DNA of 64,000 nucleotides from CAZBME01 sp964645835 (GCA_964645835.1 CAZYDG010000026.1:72867-136866), one strand, 5' to 3'. Counted from the first letter of the stretch, positions 50,404 through 59,876 are shown. Translations and numbers: made by a program. Notes: generated from the letters alone by a model not told the origin.

Positions 50404-52032
50404 TTAGTCTAAAGATTGAAGATGAGATTGGAGATTTACATTCTTCTTGCTTATCCCCAGCTTTTTCCGGATATTATTCCGGTGGGTGTGGACTGAACTG
50501 GCTGCAATTCCAATGATATCGACAATGTCCTTGGTTGACTTGCCTTCCTTGATCAAAGATGCGACCTCAACCTCGGTAGAGGTGAAATTGTAATGGCGCA
50601 TCTTTTTCATCATGGATGACGTAATATCATTGATGTTCATCTCTATAACGTTCAGATAAGCCAGCTGCCGCTCGTCGAGGTGTGAACTCTTAATTCTTTC
50701 TATAAAAGGAATAACCAGGTTTTTAACGTTCATAACTACCCGTTTTTCCAGGTCTGTCTTGTCTTCATCCCGCTGCTGCAAAAGCACTTTCAAGGCGACA
50801 TTGAGTTCTTCAAGGATTTGCGATTTGTTTTCCAACTCCAGCGTCCTTTCCGATACCAATTGCTCAAGCCCTTCCTTATATCTCGCTAATTCCAGTTCCG
50901 TATGCTTGCGCTCAGTGATGTCCGTCACCAATGTCAACAGGTGGTCTTCATGCGAGATCGGTATTTTTACGGAATTGAACAATCCATGCCTAATCTCTCC
51001 TCCCTTGGTTCGCATCTCCAACTCCAGATTCTCAACAAACCCTTTCCGGATGAATTCATTCAGGAAGATCTCCCTTTGTTCCGGTGTAATAAATCCGATT
51101 CCCGTTGACGTATTTCCTATGACCTGGTGCAGCTCCAAGCCCATAAGCTTCAGGAATGCCTCGCTGACTTCAATGTAGCGGCCTTCCTTCAAGGTGGTAA
51201 TGGCCGCGGGAATCGAGTTCATCAGAAAGGCGGTTGCAAACGTCTTTTCTCTTTCCTTCAGGAATTCTTCAACCTGTTTACGGACAGTAATGTCCATTAA
51301 GAAACCTTCATAATAAAGGGGCCATCCGGCATTGTCACATACCAGCCGTACGTTTATGGAAGCATACATTTCGCTTCCGTCCTTCCGTCGCGCCTTGCCT
51401 TCAAAATTTTTCAGTTTTCCCTTTTCTTTGATCAAACGAATAAACTCTTCCCGTTCTTCAGGACGGGCATAAAGTTGGCTGCCGATATCTGTTACTGACG
51501 TCATTAGATCTTCAGGTGATTCATAACCTAATTTATGGGCGAGAGCCGGGTTTGCGTTCAGGAAATGGCCATCTATAGTTGTCTGGAAAATACCTTCAAC
51601 GGCATTCTCAAAAAGAGAGCGGTACTTTTCTTCGGTCTCCCGTCGTTCGATCTCCAGCTGCTTCTCTCTGGTAACATCTCGTCCGCAACCGACAGTGCCG
51701 ATTATGTTGCCATGTTCATCGAAAAAAGGGGCCTTGTGGACATCGAGGAAGAGGAACTGACCTTTGACATTGCCGTATTCATCAAATCTTCCACTTTGAG
51801 TTGATGACATTACCACGTCATCGGAGTCGGCGCAGATCTCGCCGAAGGTGTGCCAATCAGGCCTGGCGGGATGGGCGTTCCTTTCCCGTTCTGCAAAATA
51901 CATGTCCAGCTTGCCGATTGGTTCTTCCGTATCCATTGCATTCAGAAGTTTTTCACAGGTTGCCTTATTTGCGAACAGATAGCGTTTGGATCGGTCTTTC
52001 GCCCAGATCATATCGGGCACATTATCGCACAT
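50404..52032 (-). CDS. Multi-PAS/LuxR protein (2), C-terminal part after a frameshift
   Basis: The 542 residues hold three PAS domains (one starting at the very N-terminus with MIWAKDRSKRYLFANKA, then FENAVEGIFQTTIDGHFL and FLMNSIPAAITTLKEGRY), a coiled-coil linker (LVSERTLELENKSQILEELN) and a LuxR helix-turn-helix (FTSTEVEVASLIKEGKSTKD; VHTHRNNIRKKLGI). The first PAS domain lacks its beginning, which is found in the other frame: reading QGQYKDLYCLIRLMCDNVPD across the junction restores a normal PAS start. With the 52041-52715 part this forms one gene of about 770 codons. It is paralogous to the regulator at 48188-50302. Confidence 0.82.
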   Translation of the reverse strand: MCDNVPDMIWAKDRSKRYLFANKATCEKLLNAMDTEEPIGKLDMYFAERERNAHPARPDWHTFGEICADSDDVVMSSTQSGRFDEYGNVKGQFLFLDVHKAPFFDEHGNIIGTVGCGRDVTREKQLEIERRETEEKYRSLFENAVEGIFQTTIDGHFLNANPALAHKLGYESPEDLMTSVTDIGSQLYARPEEREEFIRLIKEKGKLKNFEGKARRKDGSEMYASINVRLVCDNAGWPLYYEGFLMDITVRKQVEEFLKEREKTFATAFLMNSIPAAITTLKEGRYIEVSEAFLKLMGLELHQVIGNTSTGIGFITPEQREIFLNEFIRKGFVENLELEMRTKGGEIRHGLFNSVKIPISHEDHLLTLVTDITERKHTELELARYKEGLEQLVSERTLELENKSQILEELNVALKVLLQQRDEDKTDLEKRVVMNVKNLVIPFIERIKSSHLDERQLAYLNVIEMNINDITSSMMKKMRHYNFTSTEVEVASLIKEGKSTKDIVDIIGIAASSVHTHRNNIRKKLGISKKNVNLQSHLQSLD

Positions 52033-52040
52033 TAGTCGAA

Positions 52041-52715
52041 TCAGGCAGTAAAGGTCCTTGTACTGCCCCTGCTTTTCTGCAGATCCGTCTCCACCTGCTT
52101 GCGGTCGGCTATTTCGTTGGAGAGTTGCAGGTTGATGATATTTAATTCCTTTGTTCGATCAACCACGCGCCGATCCAACTCATCGCGCTCCTGTTGCAAC
52201 ATCTCCTCCGCTCGCTTGCGTGCTGAGATATCAATGCCGATCCCCACGAAAAAATCACGGGTCCTTTCTTTATAACCCCCGGGCCGGCCATGCCATTCAA
52301 CAGGGTATGTCTTTCCTGACCGGCTTCTTATCCGGTTTTCGTTAATTGTCGCATTTCCCTTTCTGATAATCTTTTGGAAGACCCCGGTAAGCATTTCCCA
52401 CTCTTCCTCGGGAACGAAAGCCGTAAGATAGTCGGTACCCTTTATCTCCTCCATGGAGTATTCAAGTGTGTCCAATAACGCCTTATTCATCATCAGGGTT
52501 TTTCCGTCAAAACCAATGGCTACGACAAACATCGGGGACGTATCGATAAGCAGCTGGGCAAGTTCAAGACTATTACAGAAATGAGCCTCACTTTCATGAA
52601 AGGACTCTTCAGAGTGCATGCCCCCTGATCCGGATGCCTCCAATTCCCGGATACGTTGTTTCAAGGCAGCGTTTTCTTTTATAAGTTCTTGATTTGTCCA
52701 GGATGGGCCGTGCAT
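52041..52715 (-). CDS. Multi-PAS/LuxR protein (2), N-terminal part before a frameshift
   Basis: The 224 residues comprise a coiled coil (LIKENAALKQRIRELEAS), one PAS domain starting LLIDTSPMFVVAIGFDGK and ending DFFVGIGIDISARKRAEE, and a second coiled coil that breaks off in KQVETDLQKSRGSTRTFTA. The last few residues are out of frame: one base appears to be missing near the C4 run at 52066-52069 (a GGGG run on the coding strand). Restoring it joins the protein to the PAS/LuxR part downstream. The start at 52715 follows GGAGGAGC. It could be a real disruption or a sequencing error. Confidence 0.8.
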   Translation of the reverse strand: MHGPSWTNQELIKENAALKQRIRELEASGSGGMHSEESFHESEAHFCNSLELAQLLIDTSPMFVVAIGFDGKTLMMNKALLDTLEYSMEEIKGTDYLTAFVPEEEWEMLTGVFQKIIRKGNATINENRIRSRSGKTYPVEWHGRPGGYKERTRDFFVGIGIDISARKRAEEMLQQERDELDRRVVDRTKELNIINLQLSNEIADRKQVETDLQKSRGSTRTFTA

Positions 52716-52808
52716 TTGAAGCTCCTCCGTTATAAGAAACGGTGCACTTGGAAACAAAAATGGACGATTAACCTTTAATGAATAGGGACGCAGAATATAT
52801 TATATTAC

Positions 52809-52837
52809 CTGATACATGATACATTTTGACATGTCAA
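52809..52837 (-). promoter_or_regulatory. Promoter with palindromic site for the PAS-LuxR genes
   Basis: On the minus strand TTGACA (52832-52837) and TATCAG (52809-52814) are 17 bases apart. The -35 box is half of a perfect 12-base palindrome, TTGACATGTCAA (52826-52837), a likely regulator site. It lies ~95 bases before the start at 52715. Confidence 0.6.
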
Positions 52838-52943
52838 TAGGAAAATATTTGAAAATATAGGGTAAATATGGGTAGACTACAAGTCGTGCAACACAGCAGA
52901 CGCCGTCCCCGCGAAAGCGCCGGATGGGCATCATTCAGCTCTG

Positions 52944-55900
52944 TCAAGGCAGGTCGTTCTTCTTCAATATCTGATGTATAGTGGCAGCAAGTTTGCGTCT
53001 CGTAACCGGTTTGATAACAATTTCCCTGATCCCGACATTATTGATTTCTTCTTTATCCATGATGCTGCTGTAACCGGTACAGAGAATGACAGGTGTGTCC
53101 GGCCTGATCCTCATGATTTCATGAGCGAGGGAAATTCCCGTCATCACGGGCATGGTCTGGTCGGTGATGACCAGGTCGAACCCCTCGGGATTTGCGTGAA
53201 ATCTCTCGAGAGCATCGATACTGCTCTGGGTTGCCGTTACCTCATATCCGAGGCCTTCCAGCATGTCGGATGCCATTTCGACCAATTCTTCCTCGTCATC
53301 GACAAAGAGAATTCTTCCGTTTCCCTTTACACTAACCGAACTTCCTTCTTCGGAAGCGCCTTCAAAAGGGGTATCCGCCGACTGGGGCAACCACACCTCG
53401 AACGTCGTTCCATGTCCCAGACGGCTGTCAACCTTGATCTTGCCGCCAAGGCTTTTCACGATTCCGTATACGACGGCTAAGCCCAATCCCGTGCCTTCGC
53501 CAGGGTTCTTGGTTGTGAAGAAAGGGTCAAAAATCTTGTCCATAATCCTCGGTTCTATCCCTTCTCCCGTGTCGCTCACCGTCAGCTTGAGGTATTTGCC
53601 GGGATTAATATCGGGGTGAGCATGATCATCGATAAGAATATGTTCATTGATTAAACCTACGCTCAGGATACCGCCTTTCTTCTGCATCTCTTGTGTGGCG
53701 TTCATGCAAAGGTTTAGAACCACCTGATGGATACAGGTTACATCGGCCATCACCAGATCCGGGTTGGCGGAAATGTTGTGTCTTATATCTATTGTTGCCG
53801 GTGTGGTGGCCCTTACCAGCTTCAGGACTTCCTTGATCATCGGGTTCATCCGCAGCGTTTTTAATTCTCTTTCTGTCTGGCGGCTGAATGTCAATATCTG
53901 AGACACAAGATCCACAGCGCGACGCGTTGCGACATAAATCCGTTTCAAATATTCCTGGGCTTTGCTGGTTTCCGGAACATGCTCCATGGAAAGCTCCGTA
54001 AATCCGGAAATAGCTCCCAGAATATTGTTGAAATCATGGGCAATACCTCCGGCAAGTGTTCCAATGGCTTCGATCTTTTGCGCTTGTCGCAGTTGTTTTT
54101 CCAGGTATAGCTTTTCTTCCTCCGCTTTTATCTTCTCGGAGATGTCGTCCACCATCCCTCCATAGTGCAGGATATTGCCTTCCCTGTCTTTCACCGCCTG
54201 GGCGCTGAAGGATATCCATATCTTGCTTCCGTCCTTCCGGTAGAGCTCGGCTTTAATATTTTCAACAACACTTTGTGAGACCGTCAGTTCCTTCCATCCC
54301 TCACGATCCTGGGGGTTCACATAGAGTTGCTGCCCGATATCGTTGATGCTCGCGATCATTTCCTCCGGGGCTCTATAGCCGAACATACGGGCAAAGGCGG
54401 GATTGATACTTAGAAACCGTCCCTCCGGTGTGGTCTGAAAGATGCCTTCGATGGCATTGTTGAAGATGTTACGGTACTTTTCTTCACTTTCCAGGAGAGC
54501 CAGTTCAGCCAGTTTGTGTTCTGTAATATCCCTGTTGCTGACACGAATGCCGATATATACACCGTCATCAGCGAAAACCGGCCGACAGAGATGGCCGATC
54601 CAGCGCAAGTCCCCGTTTTTGTGAATGATGCGAAATTCCAGCTCCTTTATCTCTGAGGAATTCCTTTTTAAATCGGCAAAAAAATGTTCCTTGAACCGCT
54701 GTAGATCGCCGGGATGAACGATTTCGAGGAGCAGCTTCTTGTTCTGTTGAAATTCATGAGGCAAGTAACCCGTAATTCGCTCACATGAAGGTGAGATATA
54801 GATGATATCCTGCTCCGGACTTATCCATAATTCCCAGTCGTAGGTATTGTCGGCAACGATACGGTACCGTTGTTCGGAAACTTTACGCTCATTGATCTCG
54901 GCAGCCAATTGCTTATTTACTTCTGCAAGTTCTTGCGTTCGCTCCTGCACTTTCCGCTCAAGGTGTTTACGGGCTTCTGCAAGTTCAATCTCTATGCGTT
55001 TGCGGTTTGTGATATCAGTATGCGTTCCGCCCATCCGGATGGGCTTCCCATTCGGATCGCGTTTCATAATCCTCGCCTGATCCAGTATCCACCGGTATTG
55101 CCCATCTTTAGTGCGCATCCGGTATTCCATTATATGCGATGGAGTACGGCCTTCCAGGTGATCCGTGATGGATTTCTCAGCGGCTTCCCTGTCATCCGGG
55201 TGAAGAAAGTCTGTCCATTGCGGAACTGTGAATTCAATTTCCGGAAGTTTGTACCCGAGCATTTCCGCCCAGCGTGCGTTGCGCTTTACTTCACCTGTCT
55301 CGAGATTCCAGTCCCAGATGCCCAGTTGACTTCCTTCCAGGACTAACGACAAGCTTTCTTGCGATATTCTAAGCGACTCCTCCGTGTGCTTCCGCATCAC
55401 CGCAATACCGATACTGGCGGCGATCTTCTCAAGAAAGAGGATCATATCGAGGGTCAAGCGATCTTTTTCTCTATCGTTCAATTGCAGCAGGCCGATAATC
55501 GTCCCCTCCGAGCGGATGGGAATAATAGCCATGGAGAGATATCCTTGCCGGATACAGCTGTTACGTGGGTTCAATCTGATTTCCTGTTCAGCGGGCATGT
55601 CTAATAATGGTAAGATATTGTTTGTCCAGAAGCTCCCCCCTTTTGTAAAGAGGGGATTTGTCGAATCAGCATATCCGGATAAAACCAGACCGCAGGCGCA
55701 TTCCAAACTGATGTTGCCGTTTTCATCCAAGCAGGGACCGCCCATCTCGTCGCGGGCAATCAAAGTATTCTCCGTAAGCAGGAAATCATGAGAAAAGCCG
55801 TCCTGGACGAAATAGGGATAATCATCACCTTTTCTCAGACGAATTCCCACGGCATCGAAACCTGTTCCTCGTTTGATTGCCGCCAGAATATGATTGATTG

Positions 55901-56012
55901 AATCGGCCAGAGAGGAAGTATCATTAAGAATAGCCAGAATTTCAGCGGCAAGATATGGGTGGCAATCTATTGTTTTTCGTTGGTTGTTGTCGCTCATTAC
56001 GGTGTGGGACAT
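52944..56012 (-). CDS. Hybrid sensor kinase: GAF-PAS-PAS-PAS-HisKA-HATPase-REC
   Basis: A 1022-residue soluble kinase. The N-terminal ~200 residues resemble a GAF domain with conserved Cys residues (GGPCLDENGNISLECACGLV) found in a GAF subtype of deltaproteobacterial kinases. Three PAS domains follow (~225-345, ~385-510, ~515-635). The acceptor His lies in GTLAGGIAHDFNNILGAI; the ATPase domain has VSDTGEGIEP and GTGLGLAVVYG. The C-terminal receiver carries its Asp in LVITDQTMPVMTG. GAGGAA precedes the ATG. The four Cys of the GAF domain might hold a metal or haem; that is speculation. A chemoreceptor gene lies 150 bases upstream. Confidence 0.92.
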   Translation of the reverse strand: MSHTVMSDNNQRKTIDCHPYLAAEILAILNDTSSLADSINHILAAIKRGTGFDAVGIRLRKGDDYPYFVQDGFSHDFLLTENTLIARDEMGGPCLDENGNISLECACGLVLSGYADSTNPLFTKGGSFWTNNILPLLDMPAEQEIRLNPRNSCIRQGYLSMAIIPIRSEGTIIGLLQLNDREKDRLTLDMILFLEKIAASIGIAVMRKHTEESLRISQESLSLVLEGSQLGIWDWNLETGEVKRNARWAEMLGYKLPEIEFTVPQWTDFLHPDDREAAEKSITDHLEGRTPSHIMEYRMRTKDGQYRWILDQARIMKRDPNGKPIRMGGTHTDITNRKRIEIELAEARKHLERKVQERTQELAEVNKQLAAEINERKVSEQRYRIVADNTYDWELWISPEQDIIYISPSCERITGYLPHEFQQNKKLLLEIVHPGDLQRFKEHFFADLKRNSSEIKELEFRIIHKNGDLRWIGHLCRPVFADDGVYIGIRVSNRDITEHKLAELALLESEEKYRNIFNNAIEGIFQTTPEGRFLSINPAFARMFGYRAPEEMIASINDIGQQLYVNPQDREGWKELTVSQSVVENIKAELYRKDGSKIWISFSAQAVKDREGNILHYGGMVDDISEKIKAEEEKLYLEKQLRQAQKIEAIGTLAGGIAHDFNNILGAISGFTELSMEHVPETSKAQEYLKRIYVATRRAVDLVSQILTFSRQTERELKTLRMNPMIKEVLKLVRATTPATIDIRHNISANPDLVMADVTCIHQVVLNLCMNATQEMQKKGGILSVGLINEHILIDDHAHPDINPGKYLKLTVSDTGEGIEPRIMDKIFDPFFTTKNPGEGTGLGLAVVYGIVKSLGGKIKVDSRLGHGTTFEVWLPQSADTPFEGASEEGSSVSVKGNGRILFVDDEEELVEMASDMLEGLGYEVTATQSSIDALERFHANPEGFDLVITDQTMPVMTGISLAHEIMRIRPDTPVILCTGYSSIMDKEEINNVGIREIVIKPVTRRKLAATIHQILKKNDLP

Positions 56013-56164
56013 GTGCGTTCCTCATAGTGCATTTCAACTGGCTGCTAAGCCGTCCATCCGGGGTGTCAAGTCCGTCAAGTGGCGATATTATGAAGAGGAG
56101 AGGCGGGGATGGTTGGAAGTGGGGGATGCTTCCGTCCCCTGCCTCTCCCGGGGTTTCATTTCGC

Positions 56165-57754
56165 TCAGAAGTTCTTGAACCCTCCCTCTTCAAGGGGAAT
56201 CAACTGCTTGGGGTTAACAATCTTAGCCTTTCCAGTGACTTTTTTCCCGCCCGTCGCCCGGTATCTTTCTGTCACTACAGATGGTCTTTCCGCTGATTGG
56301 CCATGGCCGTTGTCGTTGTCTCCTGCAATTACCCCATGGAGATCCATCACAAAAACCTTCATTTGTTCAGCCTGAGCATTCAATTCCTCGGAAGCGCTGG
56401 CCGATTCCTCCGCCGTGGCTGCCTGGGATTGGGTCACTTTGTCCATTTCGGCGATGGCTGTATTGATTTGCCCGATTCCATGGGCTTGTTCGCTGGACGC
56501 GGCGGCAATTTCGTCGATCAATGCGGCAATCTTCGTGGATATCTCCATATTCTCCTTAAAGGCTTCCAGTGTAATCTGAGTGGCTTCATGGCCATGCTTT
56601 ACGTTCTTGATTGTGTTTTCAATAAGGTTGCTTGTGTTTTTGGCCGCCTCGGCCGCCCGCATGGCCAGGTTTCTGACCTCATCGGCGACGACGGCGAATC
56701 CGGCACCGGCTTCTCCGGCACGGGCCGCTTCCACTGCCGCATTCAAAGCCAGCAGATTGGTCTGGAAAGCGATTTCATCTATGGTCCTGATGATCTTGCC
56801 TGTTTCTTCACTCGATTTCATGACTTCCGTAATGGCTTCCGTCATGTTTCTCATGTGCTGGTTTACGTTGTTCACGATCTTCTCGGCATTTGTCATCATG
56901 GCCTTTGCCTCCTGGGCGTTTTCGGCATTTTGTCTTGTCATGGAGGCAAGCTCTTCCACCGATGCTGAGGTCTCTTCCAGAGATGATGCCTGCTCGGATG
57001 CCCCCTCCGCCAATGACTGGCTTGCTGAGGCTACCTGGGAAGAAGCCGAAGCGACTTGGCTTGCGCCCTCGGTGAGACCCTCGATAACCACATTCAGGGG
57101 TTTCGTGATGCCGCGGGTGAGGAAAAAAGCGATAACTATGCCGAGGAACAGGGCAATCGCCGAAAGACCTATCATGAGTGTCCTCGAGGTTGAATAGGTC
57201 GCTGCGGCATGTTCGGCTGCCTTCCGGGTCGATTCTTCCTGGTGGATGATAAGGGCGTCAATGGCCTCTATCTGCTGCCGCTGGGGGATTCTCACTTCAT
57301 TCATGACTACCTGGGTCCCCTCCTCAAACTTATCGGCCACGATAAGCTCCACTGCTTTATTAACGAGAGGCTTCGCTGTGTCCTGGAGTTGCCGGACTTT
57401 TGCAATCAATGCCTTGCCTTCTTCGCTTTTGACAAGTCTGCCGATTTTTTCATCGGCTTCCCGATACTTGACCCGGGCAGCCTCGATACGCTTTATCTCC
57501 TCGTCCTGCAACTTGTCGTTCTTGCCGGCTAGCAATGCGATGTTGCGGATGGCTCGGGCGATGATATTGATCTGGTCGATCATGTCGTTGGCGAGTTCCA
57601 GCTTTACGTTGGAATCTTTCACGATCGTTTCGATCTCGTTGTTCATGTAACCGAGCCTGTTGATACCAATAGCGGCGATGATGACCATAAGAATCAGAAT
57701 GGCGGAAAATCCCAGATACATCTTCGTTCCCAGTTTCGCGTTTTTCAGTAACAT
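56165..57754 (-). CDS. Methyl-accepting chemotaxis protein with four-helix-bundle sensor
   Basis: The 529-residue receptor has helix 1 (LGFSAILILMVIIAAIGI), a ~150-residue periplasmic four-helix bundle (4HB_MCP type: INIIARAIRNIALLAGKNDK), helix 2 (LMIGLSAIALFLGIVIAFFL), a short HAMP-like link and the signalling hairpin with tip IDEIAFQTNLLALNAAVEAA followed by RAGEAGAGFAVVADEVRNLA. The tail is Lys/Gly-rich. It differs from the receptor at 45945-47753 in sensor type but the signalling tips are almost the same, so both probably join the same CheA array. The receiver-like gene lies upstream with a 43-base gap. Confidence 0.93.
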   Translation of the reverse strand: MLLKNAKLGTKMYLGFSAILILMVIIAAIGINRLGYMNNEIETIVKDSNVKLELANDMIDQINIIARAIRNIALLAGKNDKLQDEEIKRIEAARVKYREADEKIGRLVKSEEGKALIAKVRQLQDTAKPLVNKAVELIVADKFEEGTQVVMNEVRIPQRQQIEAIDALIIHQEESTRKAAEHAAATYSTSRTLMIGLSAIALFLGIVIAFFLTRGITKPLNVVIEGLTEGASQVASASSQVASASQSLAEGASEQASSLEETSASVEELASMTRQNAENAQEAKAMMTNAEKIVNNVNQHMRNMTEAITEVMKSSEETGKIIRTIDEIAFQTNLLALNAAVEAARAGEAGAGFAVVADEVRNLAMRAAEAAKNTSNLIENTIKNVKHGHEATQITLEAFKENMEISTKIAALIDEIAAASSEQAHGIGQINTAIAEMDKVTQSQAATAEESASASEELNAQAEQMKVFVMDLHGVIAGDNDNGHGQSAERPSVVTERYRATGGKKVTGKAKIVNPKQLIPLEEGGFKNF

Positions 57755-57797
57755 AATTCATTCCTCCTCTATGGTAATCCTTCTAGTTTTAGTGTCA

Positions 57798-58190
57798 TTA
57801 CAGCCAGGTTTTCTCCATTGCCTTCTGTCCGGCAATTATTTTTTCAAGGACCAAACGCATATCTTCAAGGTTATCATCCGCTCCAAAGATGAAGCGGGGC
57901 CGGAGAATGCGTGCCCTTACCATCGCGTCTCTCCCCGTGTCATGCATAATGAGAATTACGGGAAGATGATACAGGAGTTCTTTTAAAACAATAGCATGGG
58001 AAAGATTCTCATGAGTCGATGTGTATAGAAGCACAAGGACGATCCCATTGAGCGGCTGCCTGAGCCTGCTTTCCAAGCTTCCGATGGAGTGGTGCAGCTC
58101 CAGGCCGATGGGATAGCCTGAATGCTCAAGGGCCCGGCAAATCGACTCTGTCTTATCGTTGATAATGGACGAATAAAAGACGACGTTCAT
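57798..58190 (-). CDS. Receiver-like protein lacking a clear phosphorylation site
   Basis: A 130-residue protein whose alternating strands and helices (MNVVFYSSI, GIVLVLLYTS, LPVILIMHDT, RPRFIFGADDN) suggest a CheY-like fold. The position where the acceptor Asp should lie reads LLYTS, and the N-terminal acidic pair is absent, so it is probably a pseudo-receiver. Location directly upstream of a chemoreceptor gene suggests a joint role, perhaps as an adaptor. The assignment to the receiver fold is from pattern only. Confidence 0.6.
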   Translation of the reverse strand: MNVVFYSSIINDKTESICRALEHSGYPIGLELHHSIGSLESRLRQPLNGIVLVLLYTSTHENLSHAIVLKELLYHLPVILIMHDTGRDAMVRARILRPRFIFGADDNLEDMRLVLEKIIAGQKAMEKTWL

Positions 58191-58444
58191 GCGGTAACTC
58201 CAATCCCTTTATAATTTCAGGATAGGTCTATCGGAATGCTGCCTCACGATTCCTGCTCCTGTTTTTGTTATCAACCAAGAAGCATGCCAAATATCTGGTA
58301 ATGGAAAATAACATATGAAATTATATAGTTACATGTGTAGCAGGCTGCTTGAGTGAGGGGGCGAGACAGAATCATTTTATTCTGCCGTAAGCCAATAGAG
58401 ATTTGATTATTTTATTAGTGATGTTATAACAGCTAGTTGCGTAA

Positions 58445-58463
58445 TGTATTATGTGATAATACA
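58445..58463. promoter_or_regulatory. Inverted repeat in the gap between receiver-like and sigma-54 activator genes
   Basis: TGTATTA-TGTGA-TAATACA is a dyad with seven-base arms in an AT-rich 306-base gap (58191-58496). It is a candidate regulator site. No clear promoter was found in the same gap. Confidence 0.4.
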
Positions 58464-58496
58464 CTTTATTATCTCATAATAGTAGATTCAACGGCC

Positions 58497-59876
58497 TCAT
58501 CTTGTGATGTGGTGTTTCCTCATAAGATTATACAACTGCGGACTGGATAAACCCGAGATCCGGCAGGCTTCCTTAAAATCGTCTTTCGCAACGTCCATGA
58601 GCCGGCGCAGATATTTAAGCTCTGTTTCCATAACAGCGGAATCGCGTGCAGTTTTCAAGGTCGGCAGGGCAGCAGCCTCCGGTAAGACGGCTTCCTCTTG
58701 ATCCCTGTAAGTGGATTTCAGCCTGAGTTTCACGGGCAGGTGTTTCGGATACAGTGTAGATTCCGCGCCTGCAGTTGCTATCGTCCACTCCAGGGTGTTG
58801 ATCAATTCTCGCACATTGCCGGGCCATTCATAGGCGGCTACGGTTTCCAGAAATTCCGGTGAAAAGCTCTTAGGGTTCATATCATAGCGGCGGCATATTA
58901 TTTTTACATAATGCAGCATCAATTCGATGACATCGTCTGTGCGTTTTCTTAAGGACGGTATCTGGATATGAATGGTTTGAATACGGTGAAGCAAGTCTTG
59001 ACGGAATTTTCCCGCAGCGATCATTTCATCTATATTCCTGTTGGTTGCCGCAACGACCCGGAAGTTGCTCTCCACCTCGCGCTTTGCGCCCAGGGGGCGG
59101 AAACGCCGTTCCTGCAAAACTCTGAGAAATGATTTCTGAACGACCAGGGGAAGCTCACCTACTTCATCGAGAAACAAAGTGCCACCGTCAGCTTGTTTGA
59201 CCAATCCTTCCACGGATTTATCGGCGCTTGTGAAAGCGCCTTTCTCGTGTCCGAAAAGCAGACTTTCCGCGAGCGTGGGGGGAAGGGCGGCGCAGTCGAC
59301 GGTGACAAAACTCATGGCCGCACGCTTGCTGTTGTCGTGAATCGCCCGCGCGAAAAGTTCCTTTCCTGTGCCCGTTTCACCTGTGATCAGGACATTGACA
59401 TCGCTTTTGACGGCTTGGGACAAATGGCTGATGCACACAGCCATCCGGTCGCTTTTCCACAGCAGGCCTTCGAGTTTCAGGTCCCGTGGAATATCAATAT
59501 AATTCATCCTCTGCCCTTTGTATTGAATTGCGCGGGAAAGGGTCAGTCTGATTTCGGAAAGGGAGGCCGTTTTGGATATGTAATCCCAGGCGCCGTTATT
59601 GAGAGCAAACTCGGCGCCATTCCGGCTGTCAAAGGCGGTAATGATAATGACTTCCGGTGATGAAGGCAAACTTTTGAACGTTGGCAGCTTCTCTGTTCCA
59701 TCGCCGTCGGGAAGCCTTACATCCAGGAGAATGACATCGTATGGTTTATTGGCCGCTGCCTTGAGACCTTCCCCAAGAGTGGATGACGTCGTAACAGAAT
59801 GACCCATCGCGCTTACAACCTCGGAGAGCATGTCCGACATGTAACTTTCATCGTCGATAATCAATACGTTTGCCAT
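58497..59876 (-). CDS. Sigma-54-type response regulator with a variant GAFTSA loop
   Basis: A 459-residue protein with NtrC-like order: receiver (Asp52 in LLDVRLPDGDG, Lys102), AAA+ domain (Walker A GETGTGKE at 166-173, Walker B GTLFLDEVGE, GNVREL near the sensor II helix) and a C-terminal Fis-like helix-turn-helix (FKEACRISGLSSPQLYNLMR). The sigma-54 contact loop is GAFTSA at 213-218 rather than GAFTGA. The change may weaken or alter coupling to sigma-54. It is one base from the cyclase gene, so the two are probably cotranscribed after the coiled-coil gene. Confidence 0.9.
   Translation of the reverse strand: MANVLIIDDESYMSDMLSEVVSAMGHSVTTSSTLGEGLKAAANKPYDVILLDVRLPDGDGTEKLPTFKSLPSSPEVIIITAFDSRNGAEFALNNGAWDYISKTASLSEIRLTLSRAIQYKGQRMNYIDIPRDLKLEGLLWKSDRMAVCISHLSQAVKSDVNVLITGETGTGKELFARAIHDNSKRAAMSFVTVDCAALPPTLAESLLFGHEKGAFTSADKSVEGLVKQADGGTLFLDEVGELPLVVQKSFLRVLQERRFRPLGAKREVESNFRVVAATNRNIDEMIAAGKFRQDLLHRIQTIHIQIPSLRKRTDDVIELMLHYVKIICRRYDMNPKSFSPEFLETVAAYEWPGNVRELINTLEWTIATAGAESTLYPKHLPVKLRLKSTYRDQEEAVLPEAAALPTLKTARDSAVMETELKYLRRLMDVAKDDFKEACRISGLSSPQLYNLMRKHHITR

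Noticed and set aside
52066..52076. Programmed -1 frameshifting at the AAAAG/GGGG runs of the PAS-LuxR gene
   Set aside because: No standard heptamer slippery site or downstream pseudoknot was seen; simple base loss explains it as well.
58270..58290. Possible sigma-54 promoter on the minus strand (TTGGCATG-CTTC-TTGG)
   Set aside because: The -24 GG is present but the invariant GC of the -12 element is GG, and no activator site is recognised.
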